A model generated the notes under the pieces. The model saw only the letters and a list, made by a program, of their open reading frames with translations. It had not been told where the DNA came from and ran no database searches. Both the position numbers and the translations under genes were made by a program. A DNA stretch of 64,000 nucleotides from Xanthomonas theicola (GTDB lineage Bacteria > Pseudomonadota > Gammaproteobacteria > Xanthomonadales > Xanthomonadaceae), in contig NZ_CP049017.1 in NCBI RefSeq assembly GCF_014236795.1, positions 4,599,001-4,663,000 on the forward strand, in the 5' to 3' direction. Of this stretch, positions 36,457 to 44,926 are shown piece by piece; within the stretch, counting starts at the first letter, position 1; each line of letters begins with the position of its first letter.

Positions 36457-39194
36457 CCTGCGGGCCCTCCTCGATGGATCGTTTCGGGTTTGCCGAACGC
36501 GTCCCTGAGGAGGCTGGTGGAGACCCCCTCCGGCTGATCGATGCGCACCGGCCAGTCGTAGGTCGGTGTGTCGTAGGCCTGGAACCAGTGCCTCTGCTTG
36601 CGGCCCTTCGGATCGGTGATTTCGCGCTTGAAGCCGTTCAAGTAGGCGGTTCGGGTGACCAGCAGGCCCCATTCGGAATCCTGCGATACCGACGTGGGGC
36701 GGTCCAGCGCGTCATGCTCGGTCCAGGTTCCGGCGGCGGCGGCGCTGTCGCTGGACGGGTAGGACATGAACACCGTCCTGCCTTCGGCGTCGTAGCCGAA
36801 CCGCTCGAAGCGCTGGGTCCCCGCCTGATCGGATGCGTCGTATTCGAGCACCAGCAACGGCCGCCACATGGCATCCAGATAAGCGACTTTGCGATGGTTG
36901 CCGGTGCTGGTGGTCTGTCGCCAATGCCCGGCACCGATGCCGTATTCCTGCGCCGGAACCTGCTCCAGCGCCTGCGTGGTCGCGTTCCATGAGACGGTGT
37001 CGCCTTCGGCATGGGTTCGCAGGGTCATCCGCCCCATCGTGTCGTAGTCGAACGTGCTGGTGGTTCCATTGACGTCGGTGGAAGAGCGGATCCAGCCGTT
37101 ATCGTCGACGGTGGCGGTCTCGGCCGTGCCGGCCAGTTGATCGGCCGTCGCCGGATGCTGGATGCGCTGGGGCACGCCGCGCTTCCAGCCGGACAAGGCG
37201 GTGGTTGCGCCCTTGGCATCGGTGAACGCGGCCAGGGTGCCGTCGGGATTCCACTGCAGCTTGTGCTTCAAAGCGCCGAAAACCGATTCCTCCGACGGCA
37301 AGGCGGTGGGGCCGTACGAAGCGCTGTACATGGGCACCGATCTTGGCGCTGTCTGCGCCACCGATGCGGTCTTGCCCAACACCCACGTATTGGTTTGATC
37401 GAAATAAGCCGTGTCCTCGGTTTTGGAGTAGCCCAGCGAACTGGCGCGTTCCACGCGGAGGGGTCTGGCCAATCCATCCAGGCAATAGCGGCCGGAACCG
37501 CAGCCAGTGGCGACCTGCCACACGAAAGACGTTCCATCCTGGGTCATGGTTTTCCTGATCATGGGACGGACATGCGCGGCGGATGGTTCATCGCCGCCCG
37601 GCAGGATGCCGTACTTGGCCGGAAAGGCATGTCCGGCCACTTCTTCCTCCTGCAGGAAGTCGTTGCGCTCTTCCCGTACCACGCTGGTACCGTCGGCAGC
37701 CACGGTCCTGACGGCCAGCAGCCTGCCCTCGTTGAGCCCCCAGAGCACGCCGAATTCATAGGTTTGGTAGTGCCCGCCAGGCTGCAACACCGAGACGGTC
37801 TTGGACCGAGGGCAGGTGTCGGCGGGGCATAGTCCAGCCATAGGCTGACTGGTGCCCCACAACGGATAGGGCTTCTGCTCGTAGCCATACTTCCAGGTCA
37901 TCGCTGGCGGCAGCCCCGGTCCGCTGATCGTCTTGGTTCCGAGGCTGAAGACTTCGTGGAAATTGGCGAGCAGCAACTGGTGATTGATGGTTTCCCCTGG
38001 GCCCGCCGGGCGGGGCTGGCAGTTGCTCAAGCGAACGCCGCTTCGATAATGGCGCAGATGGTCGAACGAAAATGTCCCCACCGCGGAGGACGGATGCGTC
38101 ACCGTGATCGAGTACTGCCCGCTGGCGACCTCCGGGCCGCCGCAACTGGGGGGGATCGCGGCATCCCACGCCTCGTAAACGATGACCCGGCTGCCGCCAT
38201 ATTGATATTGCCAGCGCGACTGGTCCGGCCGCACCACAGTGGCGAGTTGTCCGTTGCCATCGTAGTGGTAGCTCCACACCCTGCCGTTGGCCGAGGCGCG
38301 GACCAATCGTTCGCCGTCATAGTCCAAGGAAATCGACCGGCCGTCGCTCGAGGCGATCGATACCGGATGGCCGTTGCCGTTGTAGCGGTAGGTCACATGG
38401 TTGCCTAACCGATCCTCGATCCGGCTGGCCAGCAGGTAGACGGTCGTCCGCGGCACACGGACCTGGTTCTTCTCAATCACGCTGCCACCGCGTTCGACCG
38501 CGACGTCGAAGGTGTATTTCGTCCCGGCCGCGGTCGTCATGACAAAACCTTCGCCGGGGTAGCCATTTGCCGTCGAACCTTTGCATTCGAACGCGTCCAT
38601 TGCCGACGTGGTCCACAGATGCGCCCGCCCATTGGTGGGGGCCAGGGGCGAACCGTCGAGCAGGAGCATCTCTTGGTCGCCACGGCCGGGCACATGCACC
38701 GAATTGCCGTGCCAGACCTCGCGCCTGTTGACGCCGGACCTGACCGTGGGGTAGAACACGGCCGAACAGCGTGCCTTCGGCCGGTTCAGCACGTCCGTAT
38801 TCCACTTGTAGGCGGCATCGAAGGTGCCGCTGATGGATGGAACGTCGATCTCCCAGTTTCCCAAGCCGGCGTATTCCTTGGAGAAGTCGCCCAGCGGCCT
38901 GGGTTTGACGGCAAGTCTGCGTGCCAGTTCCACAGGCAATGCATCGTTGCCTTTCAGTTGGATATCGACGTTGCGGAACGAGGTCTGGCCATCGAACAGG
39001 CTGACGCTGTCCCCCATCAGGTCATCGTCCAGAGGGGCGGTCTGCTCCGTCGCTCTGACCAGTTTCGCGTATTCCACATAGGGCTCGATCGCGCTTTGAG
39101 CCGATGCCGCAGCGACGACTGCGAACTGCGCCATCCCGGCCAGGATCGGGAGGCGAAGGGCGCACACGGATTTGCAGCAAAATTCCTTTTTCAT
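36453..39194 (-). CDS. RHS/YD-repeat protein, upstream partner
   Basis: A 913-residue protein starting MKKEFCCKSVCALRLPIL with a Sec signal peptide (cleavage plausible after AAASAQS). The first 230 residues are a unique domain with few repeats. YD-type repeats follow (HVTYRYNGNGHPVSIASSDG, SYHYDGNGQLATVVRPDQSR, STFDYDTMGRMTLRTHAEGD, RFGYDAEGRTVFMSYPSSDS). It lacks the RHS core terminus and toxin tip, which are encoded by the coupled next gene, so the pair looks like one RHS protein split in two. The in-frame ATG at 39254 is less likely because the signal sequence starts at 39194. Confidence 0.87.
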   Translation of the reverse strand: MKKEFCCKSVCALRLPILAGMAQFAVVAAASAQSAIEPYVEYAKLVRATEQTAPLDDDLMGDSVSLFDGQTSFRNVDIQLKGNDALPVELARRLAVKPRPLGDFSKEYAGLGNWEIDVPSISGTFDAAYKWNTDVLNRPKARCSAVFYPTVRSGVNRREVWHGNSVHVPGRGDQEMLLLDGSPLAPTNGRAHLWTTSAMDAFECKGSTANGYPGEGFVMTTAAGTKYTFDVAVERGGSVIEKNQVRVPRTTVYLLASRIEDRLGNHVTYRYNGNGHPVSIASSDGRSISLDYDGERLVRASANGRVWSYHYDGNGQLATVVRPDQSRWQYQYGGSRVIVYEAWDAAIPPSCGGPEVASGQYSITVTHPSSAVGTFSFDHLRHYRSGVRLSNCQPRPAGPGETINHQLLLANFHEVFSLGTKTISGPGLPPAMTWKYGYEQKPYPLWGTSQPMAGLCPADTCPRSKTVSVLQPGGHYQTYEFGVLWGLNEGRLLAVRTVAADGTSVVREERNDFLQEEEVAGHAFPAKYGILPGGDEPSAAHVRPMIRKTMTQDGTSFVWQVATGCGSGRYCLDGLARPLRVERASSLGYSKTEDTAYFDQTNTWVLGKTASVAQTAPRSVPMYSASYGPTALPSEESVFGALKHKLQWNPDGTLAAFTDAKGATTALSGWKRGVPQRIQHPATADQLAGTAETATVDDNGWIRSSTDVNGTTSTFDYDTMGRMTLRTHAEGDTVSWNATTQALEQVPAQEYGIGAGHWRQTTSTGNHRKVAYLDAMWRPLLVLEYDASDQAGTQRFERFGYDAEGRTVFMSYPSSDSAAAAGTWTEHDALDRPTSVSQDSEWGLLVTRTAYLNGFKREITDPKGRKQRHWFQAYDTPTYDWPVRIDQPEGVSTSLLRDAFGKPETIHRGGPAG

Positions 39195-39254
39195 GGCGAC
39201 CCCAGTTTCGGTTTCGATCTCGGGACCCCGCCGCGCCTGGGCCCAGTGCCGCAC

Positions 39255-39283
39255 TCTCTACCATGGGTTCAAGGGAAATTCAA
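39255..39283 (-). promoter_or_regulatory. Candidate promoter of the RHS operon
   Basis: On the minus strand TTGAAT (39283-39278) and TAGAGA (39260-39255) are separated by exactly 17 bases. They lie about 60 bases before the RHS start. The match to the -10 consensus is only moderate. Confidence 0.35.
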
Positions 39284-39491
39284 CAAGGCCTCGCACGCCT
39301 TGCGGCGCTGCGCCGGCACTCCATGTCGTTTGCGTCTTCTGCCTTTTCATTGCAACAAATAGGCGATCCTGTCCACGGGGCGCGGCACGGCGCTTCTTTC
39401 GGTTGATCTGGATGGATGGCGTGAGCCTGGTAGGCCATCCGAAGCGATCGGCGAGATTGCGCGGCTGTTGCGGCGGCCTGAGATCGATCGC

Positions 39492-41228
39492 TCAGCACAA
39501 TGCCGCGCGCGTCTTCAGCAGTTCGCGCAGTTCGTACTTGTCGGTCTCGTCCAGGCCCTGCGCGCGCTGCTTGGCCTGCAGTTCCTCCAGCCGCTGCTGC
39601 AGGGTCTGCCGCTCCAGCTGCACCACCACGTCGTGCAGTTCCTGGCGCCAACTGGCGGCCTCGCCGGGAATCTCCTGCACCGCCAGCTGCTGCAGCGCGG
39701 CTAGTTCCTCGCGCTCGTGGAAGTGCTCGAGCAGCGCGCCGGTGCTGATGTCCGGGCGCGCGTGCACGATCTCCAGCAGTTCGATCATCAGCGCGATGCC
39801 CGGCAGGCGCAGGTCGGCGAACGGGTAGGGCGGGGCCAGGTCCAGCGCCAGCGCGGGTGTGTGCAGCAGGCGCATGATCGCCTCGCGCACCAGGCTGCGC
39901 TTGTGCGTCGGCCGCAGCGCGCGCGGCGGCGGTTTGGCCGGCTGCGCGGCGGCGGACGCGGCGCCGCCGATGCCGGTGATCTCGGTCAGGCGCTGGCGCA
40001 TCAGGTCGCCGAAGGCGCCGTCGGGGATCTGCGCCAGCATCGGCCGCGCGCGTTCGGCCAGCCGCGCCTTGCCGTCGAGCGTGCCCAGGTTGACCTCGCG
40101 CGAGAGTTCGTCGAAGAAGAACTGCGACAGCGGCGTGGCCTGCTGCAGGCGCGCGCCGAAGCCGTCGGCGCCTTCCTTGCGCACGATGCTGTCCGGATCC
40201 TCGCCGTCGGGCAGGAACAGGAAGAACGCCTGGCGCCCGTCCTTCATCCGCGGCAGCACCGACTCCAGCGCCTTCCAGCCGGCGCGGCGGCCGGCGCCGT
40301 CGCCGTCGAAGCAGAAGAACACGTCCGGCGCGTTGCGGAACAGCAGCTCGGCATGCTCGGAGGTGGTCGCGGTGCCCAGCGTCGCCACCGCCTGGGTGAC
40401 GCCGAACTGAAACAGCGACACCACGTCCATGTAGCCCTCGACCACGATCAGTCGCTCGATCTTCTGGTTGGCCTGGCGCACCTGCCACAGGCCGTACAGT
40501 TCGCGGCCCTTGTGGAACAGTGCGGTCTCCGGCGAGTTGAGGTACTTGGGGCCGTCGTCCTTGTCCATGACCCGGCCGCCGAAGGCGATGACCCGGCCGC
40601 GGCGGTCGAAGATCGGGAACATGACCCGGTCGCGGAACTTGTCGTAGACATGGCCGCGGTCGTTCTTGGAGAACAGCCCGGCGCGCTCGAGCAGCGTGTG
40701 GCGGCGCTCGTCGGTGCCCAGCGCGTCCTTCAGCGCGCTGTAGCCGTCCGGCGCATAGCCAATCTGGAAGCGCACGCGGTTGTCCGCGTCCACGCCGCGG
40801 CCGTCGAGATAGCCGCGCGCCTTGTCGCTGGATTCGAGCTGGCGCTGGAAAAACTTGGTCGCTGCGTCCAGCGCCGCGTACAGGTCGCGGTGGTCGTCGC
40901 CGGCGGCCTGCGCGGCGCCGCGCTGCTGCGCGTCGCGCGGCACTTCCATGCCGGCGCGCTTGGCCAGTTCGTCGACCGCGTCGAGGAACTCCAGGCGGTC
41001 GTAGTTCATCAGGAAGCTGATCGCGGTGCCATGCGCGCCGCAGCCGAAGCAGTGGTAGAACTGCTTGGTCGGGGACACCGTGAACGACGCCGAGCGCTCG
41101 TCGTGGAACGGGCAGCGCGCCGCATACTCCTTGCCCTGGCGCTTCAGCGGCACGCGCGCGCCGACCACCTCGACGATGTCGGTGCGGGCGAGCAGGTCGT
41201 CGATGAATGCGTCGGGGATGCGGGCCAT
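39492..41228 (-). CDS. dnaG: DNA primase DnaG
   Basis: A 578-residue enzyme that lays RNA primers at the replication fork. The N-terminal zinc-binding domain shows CPFHDERSASFTVSPTKQFY followed by HCFGCG. The TOPRIM core has ERLIVVEGYMDVVSLFQFGV and FFCFDGDGAGRRAGWKAL. The C-terminal DnaB-interacting region is helical (about 440-578). The start MARIPDAFIDDLL matches the family; 12 further codons upstream do not. It is the third gene downstream of rpsU, a variant of the macromolecular-synthesis operon; rpoD is not next, and the RHS island begins instead. Confidence 0.97.
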   Translation of the reverse strand: MARIPDAFIDDLLARTDIVEVVGARVPLKRQGKEYAARCPFHDERSASFTVSPTKQFYHCFGCGAHGTAISFLMNYDRLEFLDAVDELAKRAGMEVPRDAQQRGAAQAAGDDHRDLYAALDAATKFFQRQLESSDKARGYLDGRGVDADNRVRFQIGYAPDGYSALKDALGTDERRHTLLERAGLFSKNDRGHVYDKFRDRVMFPIFDRRGRVIAFGGRVMDKDDGPKYLNSPETALFHKGRELYGLWQVRQANQKIERLIVVEGYMDVVSLFQFGVTQAVATLGTATTSEHAELLFRNAPDVFFCFDGDGAGRRAGWKALESVLPRMKDGRQAFFLFLPDGEDPDSIVRKEGADGFGARLQQATPLSQFFFDELSREVNLGTLDGKARLAERARPMLAQIPDGAFGDLMRQRLTEITGIGGAASAAAQPAKPPPRALRPTHKRSLVREAIMRLLHTPALALDLAPPYPFADLRLPGIALMIELLEIVHARPDISTGALLEHFHEREELAALQQLAVQEIPGEAASWRQELHDVVVQLERQTLQQRLEELQAKQRAQGLDETDKYELRELLKTRAALC

Positions 41229-41304
41229 GGGCGATAGGATGCCATGCGCCCGCGCCGCAGCCACGGGTCGCGTTGCGAAACCTGCTGTTGCGCTGTCGAG
41301 CGCG

Positions 41305-42219
41305 CTAGGGCTGCGGCGGAACCGCGGCGATCGCGCTGGCGTCGATCCCGGCCGCGGCCAGCTTGCGCCGCGAGCGCAGGCGTTCGTCGATCACCGCGGT
41401 GATCAGCGCGCCGACGAAGAACACCACCGTGGCGTAGTAGATCCACACCAGCAGGATCACCAGCGCGCCCATCGAGCCGTAGGCGCTGCCCGGCGCGGCG
41501 GTGGCGATGTACAGGCCGATCGCATAGCGCCCGGCCACGAACAGGCAGGCGGTGATGGCGCCGCCGATCACCGCCTGGCGCCACTCCACGCGCCGGTCCG
41601 GCAGGTAGTGGTAGAGCACGGCGAAGGCCAGGATGTAGATCGCCAGCGTCGACGTATAGCCCACCGCCGGCAGCAGCGACGGCAGGCGCGCGAAGGCGAC
41701 CTGCAGCACCGTGGTGAGGATCATCGAGATCAGCAGCAAAAAGCCCAGCGCGAACACCACGCCGAAGGAGAACACGCGCTTCTTCAGCCACGCCACGATG
41801 CCTTCCAGGCGCTGCTTGTCGGTGCGGAAGATCAGGTTCAGCGCGTTCTGCAACTGCGCGAACACCGCGGTGGCGCCGACGAACAGCAGCAGCGTGCTCC
41901 ACAGCCCGGCCAGCGAGCCGATGCTGGGCTGGTTCTTGGCGTTGTCGATGATGGTCTGCGCCACTTCGCGCGCGCCATGCCCGGCCAATTGCCCGATCTG
42001 CTCGATGAAGGCCTGCTGCGCCTGCGGATACAGCGAGGCGGTCAGCCACAGCAGCAGCACCAGCAGCGGCGCCAGCGACAGCAGCGCGTAGAACGACAGC
42101 GATGCGGCCTGGCTCATCACGTCGATTTCGACGAAGCGCCGCAGCAACGCCGCCGCCAGGCTCTGCTGCAGGCGGTCGAGGTGTTTGTGCAGATGGGCGG
42201 GGGAGAGCGACAGGGACAT
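41305..42219 (-). CDS. YihY/virulence factor BrkB family membrane protein
   Basis: A 304-residue inner-membrane protein with about six hydrophobic segments (AASLSFYALLSLAPLLVLLL, SLAGLWSTLLLFVGATAVFA, VFSFGVVFALGFLLLISMIL, TSTLAIYILAFAVLYHYL, VIGGAITACLFVAGRYAIGL, LVILLVWIYYATVVFFVGAL). The family was once called RNase BN in error; its true role is unknown. ATG 42219 (MSLSLSPAHLHKH) is the family-like start. Lies between yqeY and dnaG on the same strand. Confidence 0.92.
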   Translation of the reverse strand: MSLSLSPAHLHKHLDRLQQSLAAALLRRFVEIDVMSQAASLSFYALLSLAPLLVLLLWLTASLYPQAQQAFIEQIGQLAGHGAREVAQTIIDNAKNQPSIGSLAGLWSTLLLFVGATAVFAQLQNALNLIFRTDKQRLEGIVAWLKKRVFSFGVVFALGFLLLISMILTTVLQVAFARLPSLLPAVGYTSTLAIYILAFAVLYHYLPDRRVEWRQAVIGGAITACLFVAGRYAIGLYIATAAPGSAYGSMGALVILLVWIYYATVVFFVGALITAVIDERLRSRRKLAAAGIDASAIAAVPPQP

Positions 42220-42347
42220 GGGGTCGGGCACGGCCTTCACAGGGCGCGGCAGGACAACTGCCGGTCCCGCGGTGCGCAGACGTGGCGCGGGCTCTGCGGT
42301 GTTGTAGCAGCCGGCCGCCAAAAGGCGGGTGAAACCCGCCGTCGCGG

Positions 42348-42794
42348 TCAGCCGGCTAGCTGCTGCTTGACCAGCGCCGAAACCTGGCCCATGTCGGCCT
42401 TGCCGGCCAGTGCCGGCTTCAGCGCGCTCATCAGCTTGCCCATGTCGGCCGGGCCACTGGCGCCGGTCTGCGCGATCGCGGCCTGGATCGCGGCGACGAT
42501 CTCGCCCTCGCCGAGCTTGGCCGGCAGATAGTGTTCGATCACCACGATCTCCTCGCGCTCGATCGCCGCCAGGTCCTCGCGGCCGGCCGCCTCGTACTGG
42601 CTCACCGAGTCCTTGCGCTGCTTGACCATCTTGTCCATCGCCGCCAGCACCGCGGCGTCGTCCATCTCCACGCGCTCGTCCACTTCCTTCTGCTTGATCG
42701 CGGCGTTGATCAGCCGGATCACGCCCAGGCTGTGCTTGTCGCCGGACTTCATCGCGGCCTTCATGTCGTCGGTGAGCTGCTGCTTGAGGGGCAT
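42348..42794 (-). CDS. GatB/YqeY domain protein
   Basis: A 148-residue helical protein (LKQQLTDDMKAAMKSGDKHS ... MGKLMSALKPALAGKADMGQ) of the GatB/YqeY family, related to the tail domain of the amidotransferase subunit GatB. Its frequent link to rpsU and dnaG, seen here, suggests a role around tRNA or translation, but it is uncharacterised. The start is 61 bases after the rpsU terminator region. Confidence 0.95.
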   Translation of the reverse strand: MPLKQQLTDDMKAAMKSGDKHSLGVIRLINAAIKQKEVDERVEMDDAAVLAAMDKMVKQRKDSVSQYEAAGREDLAAIEREEIVVIEHYLPAKLGEGEIVAAIQAAIAQTGASGPADMGKLMSALKPALAGKADMGQVSALVKQQLAG

Positions 42795-42889
42795 GGGGGG
42801 CTCCAGGGGGAAAGGAAGGAACGGGGGGCATTCTGGCTAGGCGCTGCGCCGCATCGGCCCCGGCGCGGCAGCGGTGGAACGGGACACAC

Positions 42890-42920
42890 AAAAGCCGGCC
42901 ACGCTTGCGCGTGCCGGCTT
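42890..42920 (-). terminator. Rho-independent terminator after rpsU
   Basis: On the minus strand AAGCCGGC and GCCGGCTTTT pair around a 13-base loop. It sits 60 bases after the rpsU stop and could separate abundant rpsU mRNA from the downstream yqeY-brkB-dnaG transcript. Confidence 0.82.
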
Positions 42921-42980
42921 CGTGGGCTTACCGCAGCGGATGCCGAAATCGGCACATCCTGCTACCGCAAACCGTGATCC

Positions 42981-43196
42981 TCAGTACAGACGCTGGCGCT
43001 TGGTGACGTCGCGAGACGTGCGGCGCAGCTGCCGCTTCACCGCGGCGGCGGCCTTGCGCTTGCGTTCCTGGGTCGGCTTTTCGTAGAACTCGCGCTTGCG
43101 GGTTTCGGCCAGCACGCCGGCCTTTTCGCAGGTGCGCTTGAAGCGACGGAGCGCAAACTCGAAGGGCTCGTTCTCGCGGACTTTGACGCTGGGCAT
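42981..43196 (-). CDS. rpsU: 30S ribosomal protein S21
   Basis: The 71 residues [20 protein letters not shown] ... [11 protein letters not shown] are a typical S21, very basic throughout. S21 joins late in 30S assembly near the anti-Shine-Dalgarno region. ATG 43196 fits; upstream in-frame sequence is non-coding leader. Divergent from tsaD across 121 bases, as in many proteobacteria. Confidence 0.98.
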   Translation of the reverse strand: MPSVKVRENEPFEFALRRFKRTCEKAGVLAETRKREFYEKPTQERKRKAAAAVKRQLRRTSRDVTKRQRLY

Positions 43197-43317
43197 GGAA
43201 TCTCCGGGACACAAGGGTGACCGGGTCACGCCCGGCGAGCCGCACATTATAGCGACGGATTTCCTGGCTGCAAGCAGGGCGTTTGCCTGCCGCCGATTCG
43301 GCCCCACAATGGCAGCC

Positions 43318-44457
43318 ATGAGAGTCCTCGGCATCGAATCCAGCTGCGACGAAACCGGCGTCGCCGTCTACGACACCGCCCTGTCCGGCGCGGCCGCGCT
43401 GCGCGCGCACGGGCTGTACAGCCAGATCGCGCTGCACGCCGAATACGGCGGGGTGGTGCCGGAACTGGCCAGCCGCGACCACGTGCGCAAGCTGTTGCCG
43501 CTGATCCGCCAGACCCTGGCCGAGGCCGGGCTGGGCGTGCGCGACCTGGACGGGGTGGCCTATACCGCCGGCCCGGGCCTGGTCGGCGCGCTGCTGGTCG
43601 GCGCCGGCGTCGCCCGCGCGCTGGCCTGGGCGCTGGAGGTGCCGGCGATCGGCGTCCACCACATGGAAGGCCACCTGCTGGCGCCGCTGATGGAGGATCC
43701 GGATCCGGTGCACGGCGTGCCGGCGCCGCCGTTCGTGGCGCTGCTGGTGTCCGGCGGGCATACCCAGCTGATCGCGGTGGAGGCGATCGGCCAGTACCGG
43801 CTGCTCGGCGAGACCCTGGACGACGCCGCCGGCGAGGCCTTCGACAAGACCGCCAAGATGATGCGCCTGCCGTACCCCGGCGGCCCGCAGCTGGCCGCGC
43901 TGGCCGCGCAGGGCACGCCGGGGCGGTTCCGTTTCGCGCGGCCGATGACCGACCGTCCCGGGCTGGACTTCAGTTTCTCCGGGCTCAAGACCCAGGTGCT
44001 GCTGGCCTGGCGCGGCAGCGACCAGAGCGAGGGCACGCGCGCCGACATCGCCCGCGGCTTCGAGGACGCGGTGGTGGAGACGCTGGCGATCAAGTGCGAG
44101 CGCGCGCTGCAGGCGGCCGGCAGCGGCACCCTGGTGGTCGCCGGCGGCGTCGGCGCCAACCTGCGCCTGCGCGCCAGGCTGCAGGCGATGGCGCAGGCGC
44201 GCGGCGGCCGCGCCTGCTTCCCGCGCCCGGCGCTGTGCACCGACAACGGCGCGATGATCGCCTTCGCCGGCGCGCTGCGCCTGCAGGCCGGCCAGCGCAG
44301 CGGCGCGGCGGTGCGGGTGACGCCGCGGTGGGACATGGCTTTGCTGCCGCCGTTGGCGGCGCGGGACTCGGGACCCGGGACCCGGGACCCGGTACAGCCT
44401 TCGACTCCCGCGTTTCCGAGTCCCGAGTCCCCTGTCCCGAGTCCCGAACATGGATAA
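43318..44457 (+). CDS. tsaD: tRNA N6-adenosine threonylcarbamoyltransferase TsaD, with repeat-derived tail
   Basis: This enzyme transfers threonylcarbamoyl to A37 of ANN-decoding tRNAs together with TsaB and TsaE. The 379 residues include [20 protein letters not shown], the metal-binding [42 protein letters not shown] and [13 protein letters not shown]. The family usually ends near [12 protein letters not shown]. Here about 35 extra residues ([10 protein letters not shown] ... SPVPSPEHG) are encoded by a GGGACTCGGGAC-type interspersed repeat, and the stop lies eight bases inside folB. The tail is probably tolerated. Confidence 0.96.
   Translation: MRVLGIESSCDETGVAVYDTALSGAAALRAHGLYSQIALHAEYGGVVPELASRDHVRKLLPLIRQTLAEAGLGVRDLDGVAYTAGPGLVGALLVGAGVARALAWALEVPAIGVHHMEGHLLAPLMEDPDPVHGVPAPPFVALLVSGGHTQLIAVEAIGQYRLLGETLDDAAGEAFDKTAKMMRLPYPGGPQLAALAAQGTPGRFRFARPMTDRPGLDFSFSGLKTQVLLAWRGSDQSEGTRADIARGFEDAVVETLAIKCERALQAAGSGTLVVAGGVGANLRLRARLQAMAQARGGRACFPRPALCTDNGAMIAFAGALRLQAGQRSGAAVRVTPRWDMALLPPLAARDSGPGTRDPVQPSTPAFPSPESPVPSPEHG
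44364..44452. repeat. GGGACTCGGGACCCGGGAC-type interspersed repeat
   Basis: Tandem and inverted copies of GGGACTC/GGGACCC, followed by GAGTCCCGAGTCCC in the opposite sense, form a potential long hairpin. Related short copies occur at 21620 and 25257. Here the repeat is translated as the tail of TsaD and ends at the folB start. Confidence 0.75.
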
Positions 44458-44809
44458 AGTTTTCATCGAAGGTCTCGAAATCGACGCGCTGATCGGCATC
44501 TACGATTGGGAGCGGCGCATCCGGCAGACGCTGCGCCTCGATTTGGAGATGGGCTTCGACAACCGCGTGCCGGCGGCCAGTGACGACATCGCCGATACGC
44601 TCAACTACAAGGCGGTTAGCAAGCGCCTGGTGGAACTGGTCGAGCAATCCGAGTTCGGCCTGGTGGAGACGCTGGCCGAGCGCTGCGCGGCCGCGGTGCT
44701 GGCCGAGTTTCACGTGCGCTGGCTGCGCTTGAAGTTGAGCAAGCCGGGCGCGGTGCGTGGCGCGCAGGCGGTGGGCGTGATCATCGAACGCAGCCGCGAC
44801 GCCCGCTGA
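44450..44809 (+). CDS. folB: Dihydroneopterin aldolase FolB
   Basis: A 119-residue folate-pathway enzyme that converts dihydroneopterin to 6-hydroxymethyl-dihydropterin and glycolaldehyde. Family motifs: [53 protein letters not shown] and the C-terminal Lys region [23 protein letters not shown] 44450 overlaps the tsaD stop by eight bases, so it may be coupled to tsaD translation. Confidence 0.95.
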   Translation: MDKVFIEGLEIDALIGIYDWERRIRQTLRLDLEMGFDNRVPAASDDIADTLNYKAVSKRLVELVEQSEFGLVETLAERCAAAVLAEFHVRWLRLKLSKPGAVRGAQAVGVIIERSRDAR

Positions 44810-44926
44810 GCGCGGCCCGCCGCGGCATCGCCGCCGCCGCTTGACGCTCATTCCGGTTACGGGCATGTTGCTGTGCAACGCAACACTTGGCCGCTCGCGC
44901 TCGGTGGCGTACACCGACGGGGCACG

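Noticed and set aside
27264..39491. Prophage or integrative element between purA and dnaG
   Set aside because: There is no integrase, phage structural gene, relaxase or flanking attachment repeat; only insertion sequences and the RHS locus are present.
41305..42891. Long version of the BrkB gene starting near 42891
   Set aside because: The extra N-terminus is antisense-free but overlaps yqeY in another frame and is not protein-like; MSLSLSPAHLHKH at 42219 is the family start.
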